Shown here piece after piece: positions 1 through 7,620 of a DNA stretch of 64,000 nt (the stretch's first letter is position 1; each line of letters opens with the position of its first letter). The stretch comes from Anaerotruncus massiliensis (ex Togo et al. 2026) (GTDB lineage Bacteria > Bacillota > Clostridia > Oscillospirales > Ruminococcaceae), in contig NZ_LT962687.1 in assembly GCF_900199635.1 (NCBI RefSeq), positions 1,597,501 to 1,661,500 on the forward strand, given 5' to 3'. The notes beneath the pieces were generated by a model. It worked only from the letters and a program-made list of their open reading frames with translations, ran no database searches and was not told where the DNA came from. A program made the position numbers and the translations under genes.

Positions 1-436
1 CGCCCGTGACGGCGTCGACGCCCTCAAGGCTTTTGTCCTTGCCCGGGAACTGGCCGGTGAAGGCGTCCGCCCCCGTCTTGGAGCCGAGTCCCGGCGTCTC
101 GGAGTTGTCGAGCAGCTTCACGCCGGTGATCCTGCCGTCGTTGCCGATGCCGACCATGACGTTGTACACGCCGCCGAAGCCCTTGTCCTTAACCTTGAAG
201 GCGTAGCCGTTGCCGCTGTCGTCCTTCGCGGCGATGAGGACGTTTTCCATCCCCTCCAGGGCCAGCTCGGTAAAGGTGGTGGAGCCTGGGACCACCGCCT
301 GCATGGCGGCGTCGGAGGCCTCTTTCTCCGCCTGCGCGATGAGCGGGGCGGTCTTGTCGTAAGTGAGCCCCAGCAGCGCGGAGGCCACGACGCAGATCAC
401 GGTCAGTACGACGACCGGTTTCAAAAGTTCTTTCAT
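1..436 (-). CDS. rnfG: RnfG, electron transport complex FMN-binding subunit (partial)
   Basis: Rnf subunit that carries FMN covalently bound to a threonine and passes electrons within the membrane ion pump linking ferredoxin and NAD. About 145 N-terminal residues are present; the gene runs off the left edge. It begins MKELLKPVVVLTVICVVASA, one N-terminal membrane helix, followed by an extracytoplasmic FMN-binding domain with the family block ETPGLGSK. The edge cuts at DAVTG, which is where the flavinylation motif (S/T-G-A-T) begins, so the acceptor threonine itself is not visible. It starts 12 bases after rnfD ends, in the order rnfC-rnfD-rnfG; rnfE, rnfA and rnfB are expected beyond the edge. 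Confidence 0.93.
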   Translation of the reverse strand, partial: MKELLKPVVVLTVICVVASALLGLTYDKTAPLIAQAEKEASDAAMQAVVPGSTTFTELALEGMENVLIAAKDDSGNGYAFKVKDKGFGGVYNVMVGIGNDGRITGVKLLDNSETPGLGSKTGADAFTGQFPGKDKSLEGVDAVTG

Positions 437-448
437 GTTCGCGCCCCC

Positions 449-1432
449 CTACTGTTTTTTCTGCTCAAAGACAGCGCCGAACGGTTTGGTGATCGTGAGG
501 CTGTCGATGTGCGGGACGAGGATGTTCATCAGCAGGATGGCGAAGGACATGCCCTCCGGATAGTTGCAGAAGACGCGGATCACCATCGTGATAAAGCCGA
601 TGCCGATTGCGAAGATCACCTTGCCCTTGGTGGTGACCGGGCTGGTCGAGTAGTCGGTCGCCATGAAGAAGGCGCCGATCATCACGCCGCCCGAAAGCAC
701 GGCGTAGAAGGGGTCCTGGCCGAAGAGCAGCGCGAAGACGAAGACGCTGCCGATCAGCGTGACGGGGATCTGCCAGCCGATGACGCCGTTCCAGATGAGG
801 TAGAGCCCGCCCACGATGAGCGCGAGCGCGCAGGTCTCGCCGAGGGAGCCGCCGCGGTTGCCGATCAGCATGTTCCACAGCGACGGGAGCTGGTCGGTCT
901 GCCCGGCGGAAATCAGCTTGAGCGGGGTCGCGGTCGCGACCGCGTCGATCGCGGCGTGCGGGGCGATCCAGTGGGTCATCTGGTTGCCGAACGACACGAG
1001 CAGGAAGATGCGCGCGGTCGCGGCGGGGTTGGCGAAGTTGCAGCCGATGCCGCCGAAGAGGCATTTGACCACGACGATCGCGATGAACGACCCGAACACC
1101 GCCATCCAGAAGGGCAGCGTGACGGGGACGTTGAAGGCGAGGATGATTCCGGTGACCACCGCGCTGCAATCGCTGATCGTCACGGGCTTTTTGGTGACCT
1201 TCGCGAAGAGGTATTCAAACACCACGCAGGAGACGACGCAGACCGCCGTCAGCAGCAGCGCGCGGATCCCAAAGTAAAAGATCGACATGACCAGCGCGGG
1301 CAGCAGCGCCGTCGCGACGGTCAGCATGATCTTGCGGGTATTGATATCGTCCCGGAAGTGCGGGGAGGGGGTGATCATGAGCTTTGCCTTTTCCTCCGCC
1401 GGGGCCTGGGTTTCCACTGTATTCACAGCCAC
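449..1432 (-). CDS. rnfD: RnfD, membrane subunit of Rnf complex
   Basis: Integral membrane Rnf subunit, 327 residues, homologous to NqrB, with many hydrophobic helices. The segment DAVATATPLK near residue 165 matches the position of the covalent FMN threonine motif of RnfD/NqrB. The start is a GTG, with GGAGG eight bases upstream; the protein then reads MAVNTVETQAP. It lies 17 bases after rnfC and 12 before rnfG, so it is clearly in the same operon. The nearby apbE encodes the transferase expected to attach its FMN. The family assignment rests on the motif, the topology and the operon order. Confidence 0.95.
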   Translation of the reverse strand: MAVNTVETQAPAEEKAKLMITPSPHFRDDINTRKIMLTVATALLPALVMSIFYFGIRALLLTAVCVVSCVVFEYLFAKVTKKPVTISDCSAVVTGIILAFNVPVTLPFWMAVFGSFIAIVVVKCLFGGIGCNFANPAATARIFLLVSFGNQMTHWIAPHAAIDAVATATPLKLISAGQTDQLPSLWNMLIGNRGGSLGETCALALIVGGLYLIWNGVIGWQIPVTLIGSVFVFALLFGQDPFYAVLSGGVMIGAFFMATDYSTSPVTTKGKVIFAIGIGFITMVIRVFCNYPEGMSFAILLMNILVPHIDSLTITKPFGAVFEQKKQ

Positions 1433-1449
1433 AACAAATCCCTCCTATC

Positions 1450-2763
1450 CTATTTCTTCGCCGTCGCGGCCCGGAGCTTCTGCTTTGCCATTTTGTTGGT
1501 AAAGGTCAGATTGCGCTTCGCCGGACAGACAAACGAACAGCAGCCGCACTCCATGCAGAGAGAAACCTTCAGCTTCTGGAGCATCGGGATGTTGTCCGAT
1601 TCATAGGCCTTTTCGATCATACGGGGCATCAGGTGGTAGGGGCAGGCCTGGATGCACCGGCCGCAGCGGATGCAGGGCTGCTCCTCATAGACCGCCGTCT
1701 GGCTCTCGTCGAACGCGAGCAGGGCGTTGTTGTTCTTCAGGACGGGATATGTATCGTCGAAGACGAGCGTGCCCATCATCGGGCCGCCCATGATGAGCTT
1801 CTTGGGCGTGCATTTATAGCCGCCGCAGAAGTCGATCACGTCGGAAAAGTGCGCGCCGATGGGGGCGACGACGTTCTTCGGCTCCGCGACCGCGCCGCCG
1901 TCGACCGTGAGCGTCTTGGTGACGAGCGGCATGCCGGTGCGCAGGTACTGGCCGATGAACGCTGTGGTCGTCACGTTTTCGACGATGACGCCCACGTCCG
2001 CCGGGAGCATCCCCTCCTTGATGACGCGGCCGGTCGTCTCATAGGCGGTGACCTTTTCCGCGCCCTTGGGGTAGATCGCTTTCAGGCTGCACACCTCGAT
2101 CGACGGGTCGTCCCCGGTGAGGCGGCGCAGCATCTCGATCGCCTGGGGCTTGTTGTTCTCCACCGCGATCTTGACCTGGGTGATGCCGACGTATTTTTTG
2201 ATCGCCGCGATGCCGTCGAGGATGTCCTGCGGACGCTCGATGATCGTGCGGTAGTCGGAGGTGATGTAGGGCTCGCACTCGGCGGCGTTGACCACCAGCG
2301 TGTCCACCTCCGAGAGGTTTTTGGGGTTCATCTTGATGTGCGTCGGGAAGCCCGCGCCGCCGAGCCCCACCAGCCCGGAGGCCCGGATCGCCTTGACGAA
2401 TTCCGGGTGGTTTTCGATTTCGGGAGGCTTTATATGTTCATCGACCGCCTGCTCCCCATCGGTCTGGATGATCACGACCTGGCACCGGGAGCCGGTGGCC
2501 GTCACGATCTCCTCGACCGCCGAGACCGTCCCCGAGACGCTCGAATGGATCGGCGCGCTCAAAAAAGCCTCGCTGTCCCCGATCATCGTCCCGACCTTGA
2601 CGGCGTCCCCCTTCTTGACCAGGGGATTGCAGGGCGGGCCCATATGCTGCGACATCGAAATACAGACTTCTTTCGGCAGCGGCATAGGGGTGCTTTCGCA
2701 ATTTTCCGTGTTCTTGAAGTGCGCCACCTTGGCGCCCTTCAGTGTCTTTTGCAAAACACTCAT
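1450..2763 (-). CDS. rnfC: RnfC, NADH/FMN- and Fe-S-containing peripheral subunit
   Basis: Peripheral Rnf subunit, 437 residues, which exchanges electrons with NAD(H). The N-terminal part has the RnfC barrel (HMGPPCNPLVKKGD) and the glycine-rich flavoprotein-51K-like segment GLVGLGGAGFPTHIK near residue 130. Two C-terminal 4Fe-4S motifs are visible: CIRCGRCIQACP and CMECGCCSFVCP. The ATG is preceded by AGGAGG. It is the first rnf structural gene and lies 76 bases downstream of the Gx-type membrane protein. The length is typical of the compact RnfC of Clostridia, without the long alanine-rich C-terminal repeat of some Gammaproteobacteria. Confidence 0.96.
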   Translation of the reverse strand: MSVLQKTLKGAKVAHFKNTENCESTPMPLPKEVCISMSQHMGPPCNPLVKKGDAVKVGTMIGDSEAFLSAPIHSSVSGTVSAVEEIVTATGSRCQVVIIQTDGEQAVDEHIKPPEIENHPEFVKAIRASGLVGLGGAGFPTHIKMNPKNLSEVDTLVVNAAECEPYITSDYRTIIERPQDILDGIAAIKKYVGITQVKIAVENNKPQAIEMLRRLTGDDPSIEVCSLKAIYPKGAEKVTAYETTGRVIKEGMLPADVGVIVENVTTTAFIGQYLRTGMPLVTKTLTVDGGAVAEPKNVVAPIGAHFSDVIDFCGGYKCTPKKLIMGGPMMGTLVFDDTYPVLKNNNALLAFDESQTAVYEEQPCIRCGRCIQACPYHLMPRMIEKAYESDNIPMLQKLKVSLCMECGCCSFVCPAKRNLTFTNKMAKQKLRAATAKK

Positions 2764-2839
2764 GTTACCATTTCCTCCTCTGAGTTTTATGGTGGGAGTT
2801 GCAGTATCATCATCCGGCGTCCCGCCTCCGGGCGGGGCG

Positions 2840-3346
2840 TCAAAAGAAGATTCGGTTGAAATGCGGCCTGAGCAGCCGCAGGAGCAGCCCCGTGAGCGCG
2901 CCCATCGCGACGCCCCCCAGCGCGAGCACCGGAAAGTAATAGAGCACCGCGCCGTTTAATAGCAGCACCGCCATCACAAGCTGTCCGGCGTTATGCATGA
3001 GCCCGCCGCAGATGCTTGTGAAAAGCTCGCTCGGCTTTTTGGGCAGCGCGCGCAGCAGGAGCATCGCCGTCACCGACACCAGCCCCCCGGCGAAGCTCAT
3101 CGCCGCGCCGACCGGCCCGCGCGTCAGCAGCACGAACAGGCTTTTGAGCGCCGCCAGCGAGTACGCCTCCCGCCAGCCGAGGCAGAAAAGGCAGTACATC
3201 GTCACGATGTTGCTGAGTCCCAGCTTGATGCCGGGGACCGGCACCATCGGAGCGAGCGACGATTCCACGAGGCTCAGCACGACCGACAGCGCGAAGAGCA
3301 GCCCCAAAAAGGCGACCTTGGACGCGCGGTATTTCATCCGTTTCAT
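2840..3346 (-). CDS. Gx transporter / heptaprenyl diphosphate synthase component I-like membrane protein
   Basis: Small hydrophobic protein of 168 residues with about five membrane helices. It resembles the family variously named Gx transporter or heptaprenyl diphosphate synthase component I (ECF S-component-like); the block VPGIKLGLSNIVTMYCL is typical. The start ATG overlaps the apbE stop as ATGA, so the two are translationally coupled. This family is commonly found with apbE and rnfC in Clostridia. A role in flavin or other substrate supply to the Rnf assembly is possible but only inferred from position. The prenyl-synthase name is historical and no catalytic motif is visible. Confidence 0.8.
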   Translation of the reverse strand: MKRMKYRASKVAFLGLLFALSVVLSLVESSLAPMVPVPGIKLGLSNIVTMYCLFCLGWREAYSLAALKSLFVLLTRGPVGAAMSFAGGLVSVTAMLLLRALPKKPSELFTSICGGLMHNAGQLVMAVLLLNGAVLYYFPVLALGGVAMGALTGLLLRLLRPHFNRIFF

Positions 3347-4380
3347 GACGGCACCTCGAAGTGGTAGCTCCCGCCCGGGTCGGCGGGGGTGAACCGGTCC
3401 AGAAGGTCGTTGGACACGTAGACGTTGCGCTCCCGGTCGATGACGACCAGCCCGCAGCCGAGCGCGTTGAGGTTCTCCAGGACGTAGTCCCTGCCCTTGA
3501 TGAACAGCCAGGTCGACATACTGTCGGCAAGCGCCCCGTCGGGAGAGACGACCGACACGGACATCAGCCCGGTGTCGGCCGGGCGGCCGGTCGCGGGGTC
3601 GAGGATGTGGTGGTAGCGCACCCCGTCCCGCTCGAAATAACGTTCGTAGTCGCCCGAGGTCGCCATCGTCGTATCGGACAGCGTCACCACCGCGATGTAG
3701 TCGTTCCCGCCGCCGCGCGGGTCGCGCACCCCGAATTTCAGGGGCTCCCCGTCCGGCTTCGCCCCCATCGCCATGATGTTGCCGCCGATGGAAATGTAGC
3801 CCGAGTCGACGCCGTATTCCCGCGCGACCCTGCGCGCCGCGTCGCAGGCGTAACCCTTGGCCACGCCGCCGACGTCGACCGCCTGCCCCTCGCGGCGCAG
3901 CATGGCCGACCGGTCCGCGGGGTCAAGGAGGATGTCCCGGTATCCGACGAGGGTGCGCAGCTCATCGATGCGCGCGTCGGAGGGCACCTGCGGATGGCCT
4001 GAGGTGACCCCCCATTCGGCGGTGAGCGGGGCGATGGTCACGTCGAACGCGCCGCCCGACGCCTCCCCGAACGCCGCGCAGCGGGAGAGCAGCCCGTAGG
4101 TGTCCTCCGAGAGGGGGGCGTACCCCCTCCCCGCGTTTTCGTTGAGCCGCGCGACCTCCGAATCGGGCAGGTACATCGACATGCGCGACTCGATCCCCGC
4201 GAGCTCCGCCTCGATCGCGTCCCTGGCCGCCTGGGCGTTCTTCCCGTAGAGCTTGTATTCCACGATGGTATCCATGAGAAACGACGTGCCCGTCACCGGA
4301 GCCTCCCGCCCGCCGCAGCCGGCGAGCAGCAGGAGTCCGATGAGAAGCGCGGTCATCCGCATTCCCCTCGACAATGGCAT
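3343..4380 (-). CDS. apbE: FAD:protein FMN transferase (ApbE), lipoprotein
   Basis: Transfers FMN from FAD onto a threonine of target proteins, here presumably RnfG and RnfD. About 345 residues. The N-terminus is a lipoprotein signal with lipobox LLAGC, so the mature enzyme is anchored outside the membrane, where RnfG needs it. Family blocks are GTSFLMDTIVEYKLYG, VDVGGVAKGYACD and the C-terminal HHILDPATGRPA, followed by SVSVVSPDGALADSMSTWLF. The start is uncertain: ATG 4380 has GAGAGG just upstream, while ATG 4362 or 4356 would give a shorter signal peptide with AGGGG at better spacing. It heads the apbE-Gx-rnfCDG operon. Confidence 0.94.
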   Translation of the reverse strand: MPLSRGMRMTALLIGLLLLAGCGGREAPVTGTSFLMDTIVEYKLYGKNAQAARDAIEAELAGIESRMSMYLPDSEVARLNENAGRGYAPLSEDTYGLLSRCAAFGEASGGAFDVTIAPLTAEWGVTSGHPQVPSDARIDELRTLVGYRDILLDPADRSAMLRREGQAVDVGGVAKGYACDAARRVAREYGVDSGYISIGGNIMAMGAKPDGEPLKFGVRDPRGGGNDYIAVVTLSDTTMATSGDYERYFERDGVRYHHILDPATGRPADTGLMSVSVVSPDGALADSMSTWLFIKGRDYVLENLNALGCGLVVIDRERNVYVSNDLLDRFTPADPGGSYHFEVPS

Positions 4381-4413
4381 AAATCCTCTCGGCTGGTATC
4401 TTTTCGGTCGAAA

Positions 4414-4443
4414 ATCCTGCACAGATTGACAAAAAATCGTCAA
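4414..4443 (-). promoter_or_regulatory. Possible apbE-rnf promoter with small inverted repeat
   Basis: A TTGACG (4438-4443) and a weak CAGGAT (4414-4419) are 18 bases apart on the minus strand, ahead of apbE. The -35 sits in an inverted repeat, TTGAC-N8-GTCAA (4426-4443). This would be the promoter of the apbE-rnf operon and the repeat could be an operator. The -10 is poor and the upstream terminator's tail overlaps, so this is tentative. Confidence 0.35.
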
Positions 4444-4448
4444 CAGTG

Positions 4449-4474
4449 AAAACACCCCGCGGGAGGCGGGGTGT
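4449..4474 (-). terminator. Intrinsic terminator of the efp/zinc-ribbon unit
   Basis: A 9-bp perfect stem (ACACCCCGC / GCGGGGTGT, 4452-4474) is followed on the minus strand by a short T-run. It lies 30 bases after the acidic zinc-ribbon gene and separates it from the apbE-rnf operon. Confidence 0.8.
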
Positions 4475-4503
4475 CTTCCGACGGAATCCGTTCGGGAAAT
4501 CCT

Positions 4504-4941
4504 TTATTTGTCTTCGTTGTCGGAGTCTTCGGTCTCTTCCCCGTCGTCCTCAAGGTCGAACTCCAGCAGCTCGCCGCAGTTCGGGCAGGTGGTCTGTCCC
4601 TCTTCCAGCATGTCGGAATCGATGCAGACGATGTCGCCGCAGGTCGGGCAGCAGACCTCATAGATGTCGCCGTCCTCAAAGTCCTCCGCGCCGCACTCGT
4701 CGCAGTCGCACTCGTCGTCGAGGTCGTAGTAGTCCTCTTCGAGAGAACCGAGGTCCTCGTCGATCGTCTCGACCTGCTCGGTGAGCTCGTCGAGCTCCGC
4801 CTCGAGGTCGGACACGGTGAGCGCCATATCGTCAAACGCGTCGATCAGGGCCTTGATGACCTTGCCCTCCTTGGTGCTCTCGTCGATGCCGAGGCCCTCG
4901 GCCAGGCCTTTGATATAAGCGGCCCGTTCAGTAATCGTCAT
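4504..4941 (-). CDS. Acidic coiled-coil/zinc-ribbon protein, CD1247-like
   Basis: Protein of 145 residues resembling the clostridial family annotated as CD1247 N-terminal domain-containing; the function is unknown. Residues 1-70 form a helical segment with a possible coiled coil (DLEAELDELTEQVETIDEDL). Then come a very acidic stretch with CDCDECG and a zinc-ribbon-like pair, CCPTCGD and CPNCGE. The C-terminus is almost entirely D and E. The ATG has AAGGAGG upstream. It follows efp by 44 bases and ends at a terminator, so it is probably co-transcribed with efp. A regulatory or metal-binding role is conceivable, but nothing in the sequence proves it. Confidence 0.75.
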   Translation of the reverse strand: MTITERAAYIKGLAEGLGIDESTKEGKVIKALIDAFDDMALTVSDLEAELDELTEQVETIDEDLGSLEEDYYDLDDECDCDECGAEDFEDGDIYEVCCPTCGDIVCIDSDMLEEGQTTCPNCGELLEFDLEDDGEETEDSDNEDK

Positions 4942-4985
4942 GGTAACGCCTCCTTAAAAATCATAGAATCATGTGGTTCAGCAGG

Positions 4986-5543
4986 TTACGCGCGCTCCAT
5001 ATACTCCCCGGTGCGGGTGTCGACCTTGATGTGGTCGCCCTCGTTGATGAAGAGCGGGACGCGGATCTCGGCGCCCGTCTCGAGCACCGCGGGCTTGGTC
5101 GCGTTGGTGGCGGTGTCACCCTTGAAGCCCGGATCGGTCTGGGTGACTTCGAGCTCGATGAAGAAGGGCGGCTCGACGCCGAAGACCTTGCCCTTGTAGG
5201 AGAGCACCTTGCAGTCCATGTTCTCCTTGACGAACTTGAAGTTGTCGCCCAGCACGTCCTTGGAGATCGGGATGTTCTCGTAGGTCTCGTTGTCCATGAA
5301 ATAGTAAAGGTCGCCGTCGCTGTAGAGGTACTGCATGTCCTTCCTCTCCACGTAGGCGGTCGGGAACTTATCGGTCGGGTTGAAGGTCTTCTCAGTGACC
5401 GAACCGGAAATCACGTTCCTGATCTTGGTGCGGACGAACGCCGCGCCCTTTCCGGGCTTGACGTGCTGGAACTCAATGATCTGGACCACGTTGCCGTCCA
5501 TCTCAAAGGTCACGCCATTTCTAAAATCGCCGGCAGAAATCAT
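4986..5543 (-). CDS. efp: Elongation factor P
   Basis: EF-P binds stalled ribosomes and promotes peptide-bond formation at polyproline stretches. Its 185 residues match the family length, with three beta-barrel domains (KOW-like N-terminus, OB middle, C-terminal). The loop [14 protein letters not shown] places a lysine at residue 32, the position modified in other bacteria. The C-terminal domain has the usual [13 protein letters not shown] consensus promoter lies about 90 bases upstream. The M24 peptidase gene just upstream is the usual Bacillota neighbour of efp. Confidence 0.98.
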   Translation of the reverse strand: MISAGDFRNGVTFEMDGNVVQIIEFQHVKPGKGAAFVRTKIRNVISGSVTEKTFNPTDKFPTAYVERKDMQYLYSDGDLYYFMDNETYENIPISKDVLGDNFKFVKENMDCKVLSYKGKVFGVEPPFFIELEVTQTDPGFKGDTATNATKPAVLETGAEIRVPLFINEGDHIKVDTRTGEYMERA

Positions 5544-5628
5544 ATGTTACCCTCCAAATATTCTGATACGTCTGTCTCTTTCCCGTCCTAAGCACGGTCA
5601 GATCGGTACCATCCAGATTAACACTCTA

Positions 5629-5657
5629 ATTCTATATTATAATCACTCATTTTGCAA
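5629..5657 (-). promoter_or_regulatory. Sigma-A-type promoter of efp
   Basis: TTGCAA (5652-5657), a 17-base spacer and TAGAAT (5629-5634) on the minus strand, in an AT-rich island between the M24 peptidase gene and efp. The resulting leader is about 75 bases. This suggests efp can be transcribed independently of the aroQ-pepP unit. Confidence 0.7.
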
Positions 5658-5674
5658 GCCCTATTCGCAGAGAA

Positions 5675-6748
5675 TTATAGGATGATCAGCGACTTGTCGG
5701 AATGTGTGAGGTCCTCGCAGCCGTCCTTTGTGACAAGCACCATATCTTCGATGCGCACGCCGAACCGTCCCTCGAGGTAGATGCCCGGCTCCGCCGTCAT
5801 GACCATGCCCGGCTCGCACACCGTCTCGTCCCCCTTGCCGAAGCGCGGGTTCTCATGGATTTCCAGCCCGAGCGAGTGGCCGGTCGTATGGCCGAAGCAG
5901 GCGCCGTAGCCCGCGTCCGTGATGATGTCCCGCGCGGCGGCGTCCACCACATGGCAAATTCCCCCCGGCTTGACGGCCGCGATCGCGGCGAGCTGGGCGC
6001 GCAGCACCGTGTCGTAGATCATCCGCTGCTCGTCGGTGACCTCCCCCACCGCAACGGTGCGGGTCATGTCGGAGCAGTAGCCGTCCACGAGGCAGCCGAA
6101 GTCCATCGTGATAAAGTCGCCGCGCGCGACCACCTTGTCGGTCGGCACGCCGTGCGGCATCGAGGAGTTCCTGCCCGACACGACGATATAGTCGAAGGAG
6201 GGGCCCTCCGAGCCGTGGCGGAAGGCGTAGTCGAGCAGCTCGCCCGCGATCTCCCGGTCGGTGAGGCCCGGCCTGATGTAGCCGCAGATGTGGGAAAACG
6301 CCTCGTCGGTCACCTTCTGGGCAGCGCGGATCGCGTCGAGCTCGTCGGGCGATTTGATCATCCGCATGCGGCGGATGACGTCGTTCACCTTCCCGTTCAT
6401 CACGAATTCCACGCCCGGGACCTTTTCCTTCCAGGCGGTGAACTCCGACAGGGTCATGTATTCGCTCTCGACCGCGACGCGCCTGACGCCGTGGCGTTTG
6501 GCCAGCTCCCCGATCTGCTCATAGAGCTTATCCTGTAAAACCACCTCGGCGCCGCGCACGACCGCGCGCGCCTTTTCGATGTAGCGGAAGTCGATCACAA
6601 AGGTCGCGCCCGCGTTCTTCACCGCGAAGAGGGTGCCCGCGGTCGAGTGCATGCCGGTGAAGTACTGCCGCCCCACCTGCGAGGCGACCAGCACCGCGTC
6701 GATCCCTTCGGGAAGCAGCCCGAGCAGCCGTTCAATTCTGTTTTGCAT
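5675..6748 (-). CDS. M24 family aminopeptidase (Xaa-Pro peptidase-like)
   Basis: Metallopeptidase of the pita-bread fold, 357 residues, probably removing an N-terminal residue before proline. The N-terminal creatinase-like domain spans roughly residues 1-130. The catalytic domain shows the metal ligands in order: TMDFGCLVDGYCSDMTRT (two Asp), FGHTTGHSLGLEIHENP (His) and MTAEPGIY and GVRIED (two Glu). It starts 13 bases before the second aroQ stop-side end and is likely co-transcribed with the yqeG-nfo-aroQ unit. It lies next to efp, as often seen in Bacillota. The exact substrate cannot be read from sequence. Confidence 0.92.
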   Translation of the reverse strand: MQNRIERLLGLLPEGIDAVLVASQVGRQYFTGMHSTAGTLFAVKNAGATFVIDFRYIEKARAVVRGAEVVLQDKLYEQIGELAKRHGVRRVAVESEYMTLSEFTAWKEKVPGVEFVMNGKVNDVIRRMRMIKSPDELDAIRAAQKVTDEAFSHICGYIRPGLTDREIAGELLDYAFRHGSEGPSFDYIVVSGRNSSMPHGVPTDKVVARGDFITMDFGCLVDGYCSDMTRTVAVGEVTDEQRMIYDTVLRAQLAAIAAVKPGGICHVVDAAARDIITDAGYGACFGHTTGHSLGLEIHENPRFGKGDETVCEPGMVMTAEPGIYLEGRFGVRIEDMVLVTKDGCEDLTHSDKSLIIL

Positions 6749-6760
6749 GGATGTCTCCTC

Positions 6761-7192
6761 CTATTTCATTGCCGCCAGCGCGTCGAGCGCCAGCAGGTAG
6801 CTTTGCCTGCCAAACCCGTAAACGCCTCCCGCGCAGACGGGCGCGAGCACCGAATGGTGCCGGAACTCCTCGCGCGCGTAGACGTTGGAGAGGTGGACCT
6901 CCACCACCGGAATGCCGACCGCCGCGATCGCGTCCCGCAGGGCGATGCTCGTGAAGGTGTAGTCCCCCGCGTTGAACGCAACGCCGTCATAGGCTCCGCG
7001 CGCCGCGTGGAGCCTGTCGAGCAGCTCCCCCTCGTGGTTGGACTGGAAAAAGTCGCACGCGTACCCCCGCTTTTCGGCGTGGGCCGCGATCCGCCGGTTG
7101 ATATCCTCCAGCGTCTCGGTTCCGTAAACGCCCGGCTCCCGCACCCCCGTGAGGTTGAGGTTGGGGCCGTGCATGACCAGCATCCGCTTCAC
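6761..7192 (-). CDS. Type II 3-dehydroquinate dehydratase paralogue, diverged copy
   Basis: Second of two tandem AroQ-type proteins, 143 residues, which would dehydrate 3-dehydroquinate in the shikimate pathway. I chose GTG at 7192: it overlaps the previous stop as GTGA, and the protein then aligns residue for residue with the neighbour (MKRMLVMHGPNLNL against MKKILVIHGPNLNL). It keeps the REPGVYG loop with catalytic Tyr23, Asn74, His100 and Arg111. It has lost the His of the active-site block: NAGDYTFTS here against NAGAYTHYS in the neighbour (His80 to Phe, Ala77 to Asp). That histidine corresponds to His81 of the M. tuberculosis enzyme. Activity may therefore be reduced or the substrate changed. 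Confidence 0.88.
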   Translation of the reverse strand: MKRMLVMHGPNLNLTGVREPGVYGTETLEDINRRIAAHAEKRGYACDFFQSNHEGELLDRLHAARGAYDGVAFNAGDYTFTSIALRDAIAAVGIPVVEVHLSNVYAREEFRHHSVLAPVCAGGVYGFGRQSYLLALDALAAMK

Positions 7193-7620
7193 TGCATCGC
7201 CTCCAGCGCGTCGACCGCCAGCAGGTAGCCCTGCTTGCCGAAGCCGAAGATCCCGCCCGCGCAGACGGGCGCGATGACCGACTTGTGCCGGAACTCCTCG
7301 CGCGCGTGCACGTTGGAGAGGTGCACCTCCACCACCGGGATGCGGATCGCGGCGATCGCGTCCCGGATGGCGATGCTGTAGTGGGTGTAGGCGCCCGCGT
7401 TGAGCACCACGCCGTCGTATTCGGTGCGCGCCGCGTGGAGCCTGTCGATGATGGCGCCCTCGTGGTTGGACTGGAACACGTCGCACACAAGGCCCTTCGC
7501 CTCGGCGTGCGCCACGATCTGCCGGTTGATGTCGTCGATCCCCTCGGTCCCGTAGACACCCGGCTCCCGCACGCCCACCAGGTTGAGGTTCGGTCCGTGG
7601 ATGACCAGAATCTTTTTCAT
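7189..7620 (-). CDS. aroQ: 3-dehydroquinate dehydratase, type II
   Basis: Converts 3-dehydroquinate to 3-dehydroshikimate; 143 residues, the normal length for the dodecameric type II enzyme. Family blocks are HGPNLNLVG, REPGVYGTE (Arg18, Tyr23), FQSNHEG, NAGAYTHYS (Asn74, His80), EVHLSN (His100) and REEFRH (Arg111). All expected active-site residues are present, so this copy is the better candidate for the housekeeping enzyme. The start ATG overlaps the upstream nfo-like stop (ATGA) and the stop overlaps the next aroQ start, so all three are translationally coupled. No other shikimate gene is in the window. Confidence 0.96.
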   Translation of the reverse strand: MKKILVIHGPNLNLVGVREPGVYGTEGIDDINRQIVAHAEAKGLVCDVFQSNHEGAIIDRLHAARTEYDGVVLNAGAYTHYSIAIRDAIAAIRIPVVEVHLSNVHAREEFRHKSVIAPVCAGGIFGFGKQGYLLAVDALEAMQ

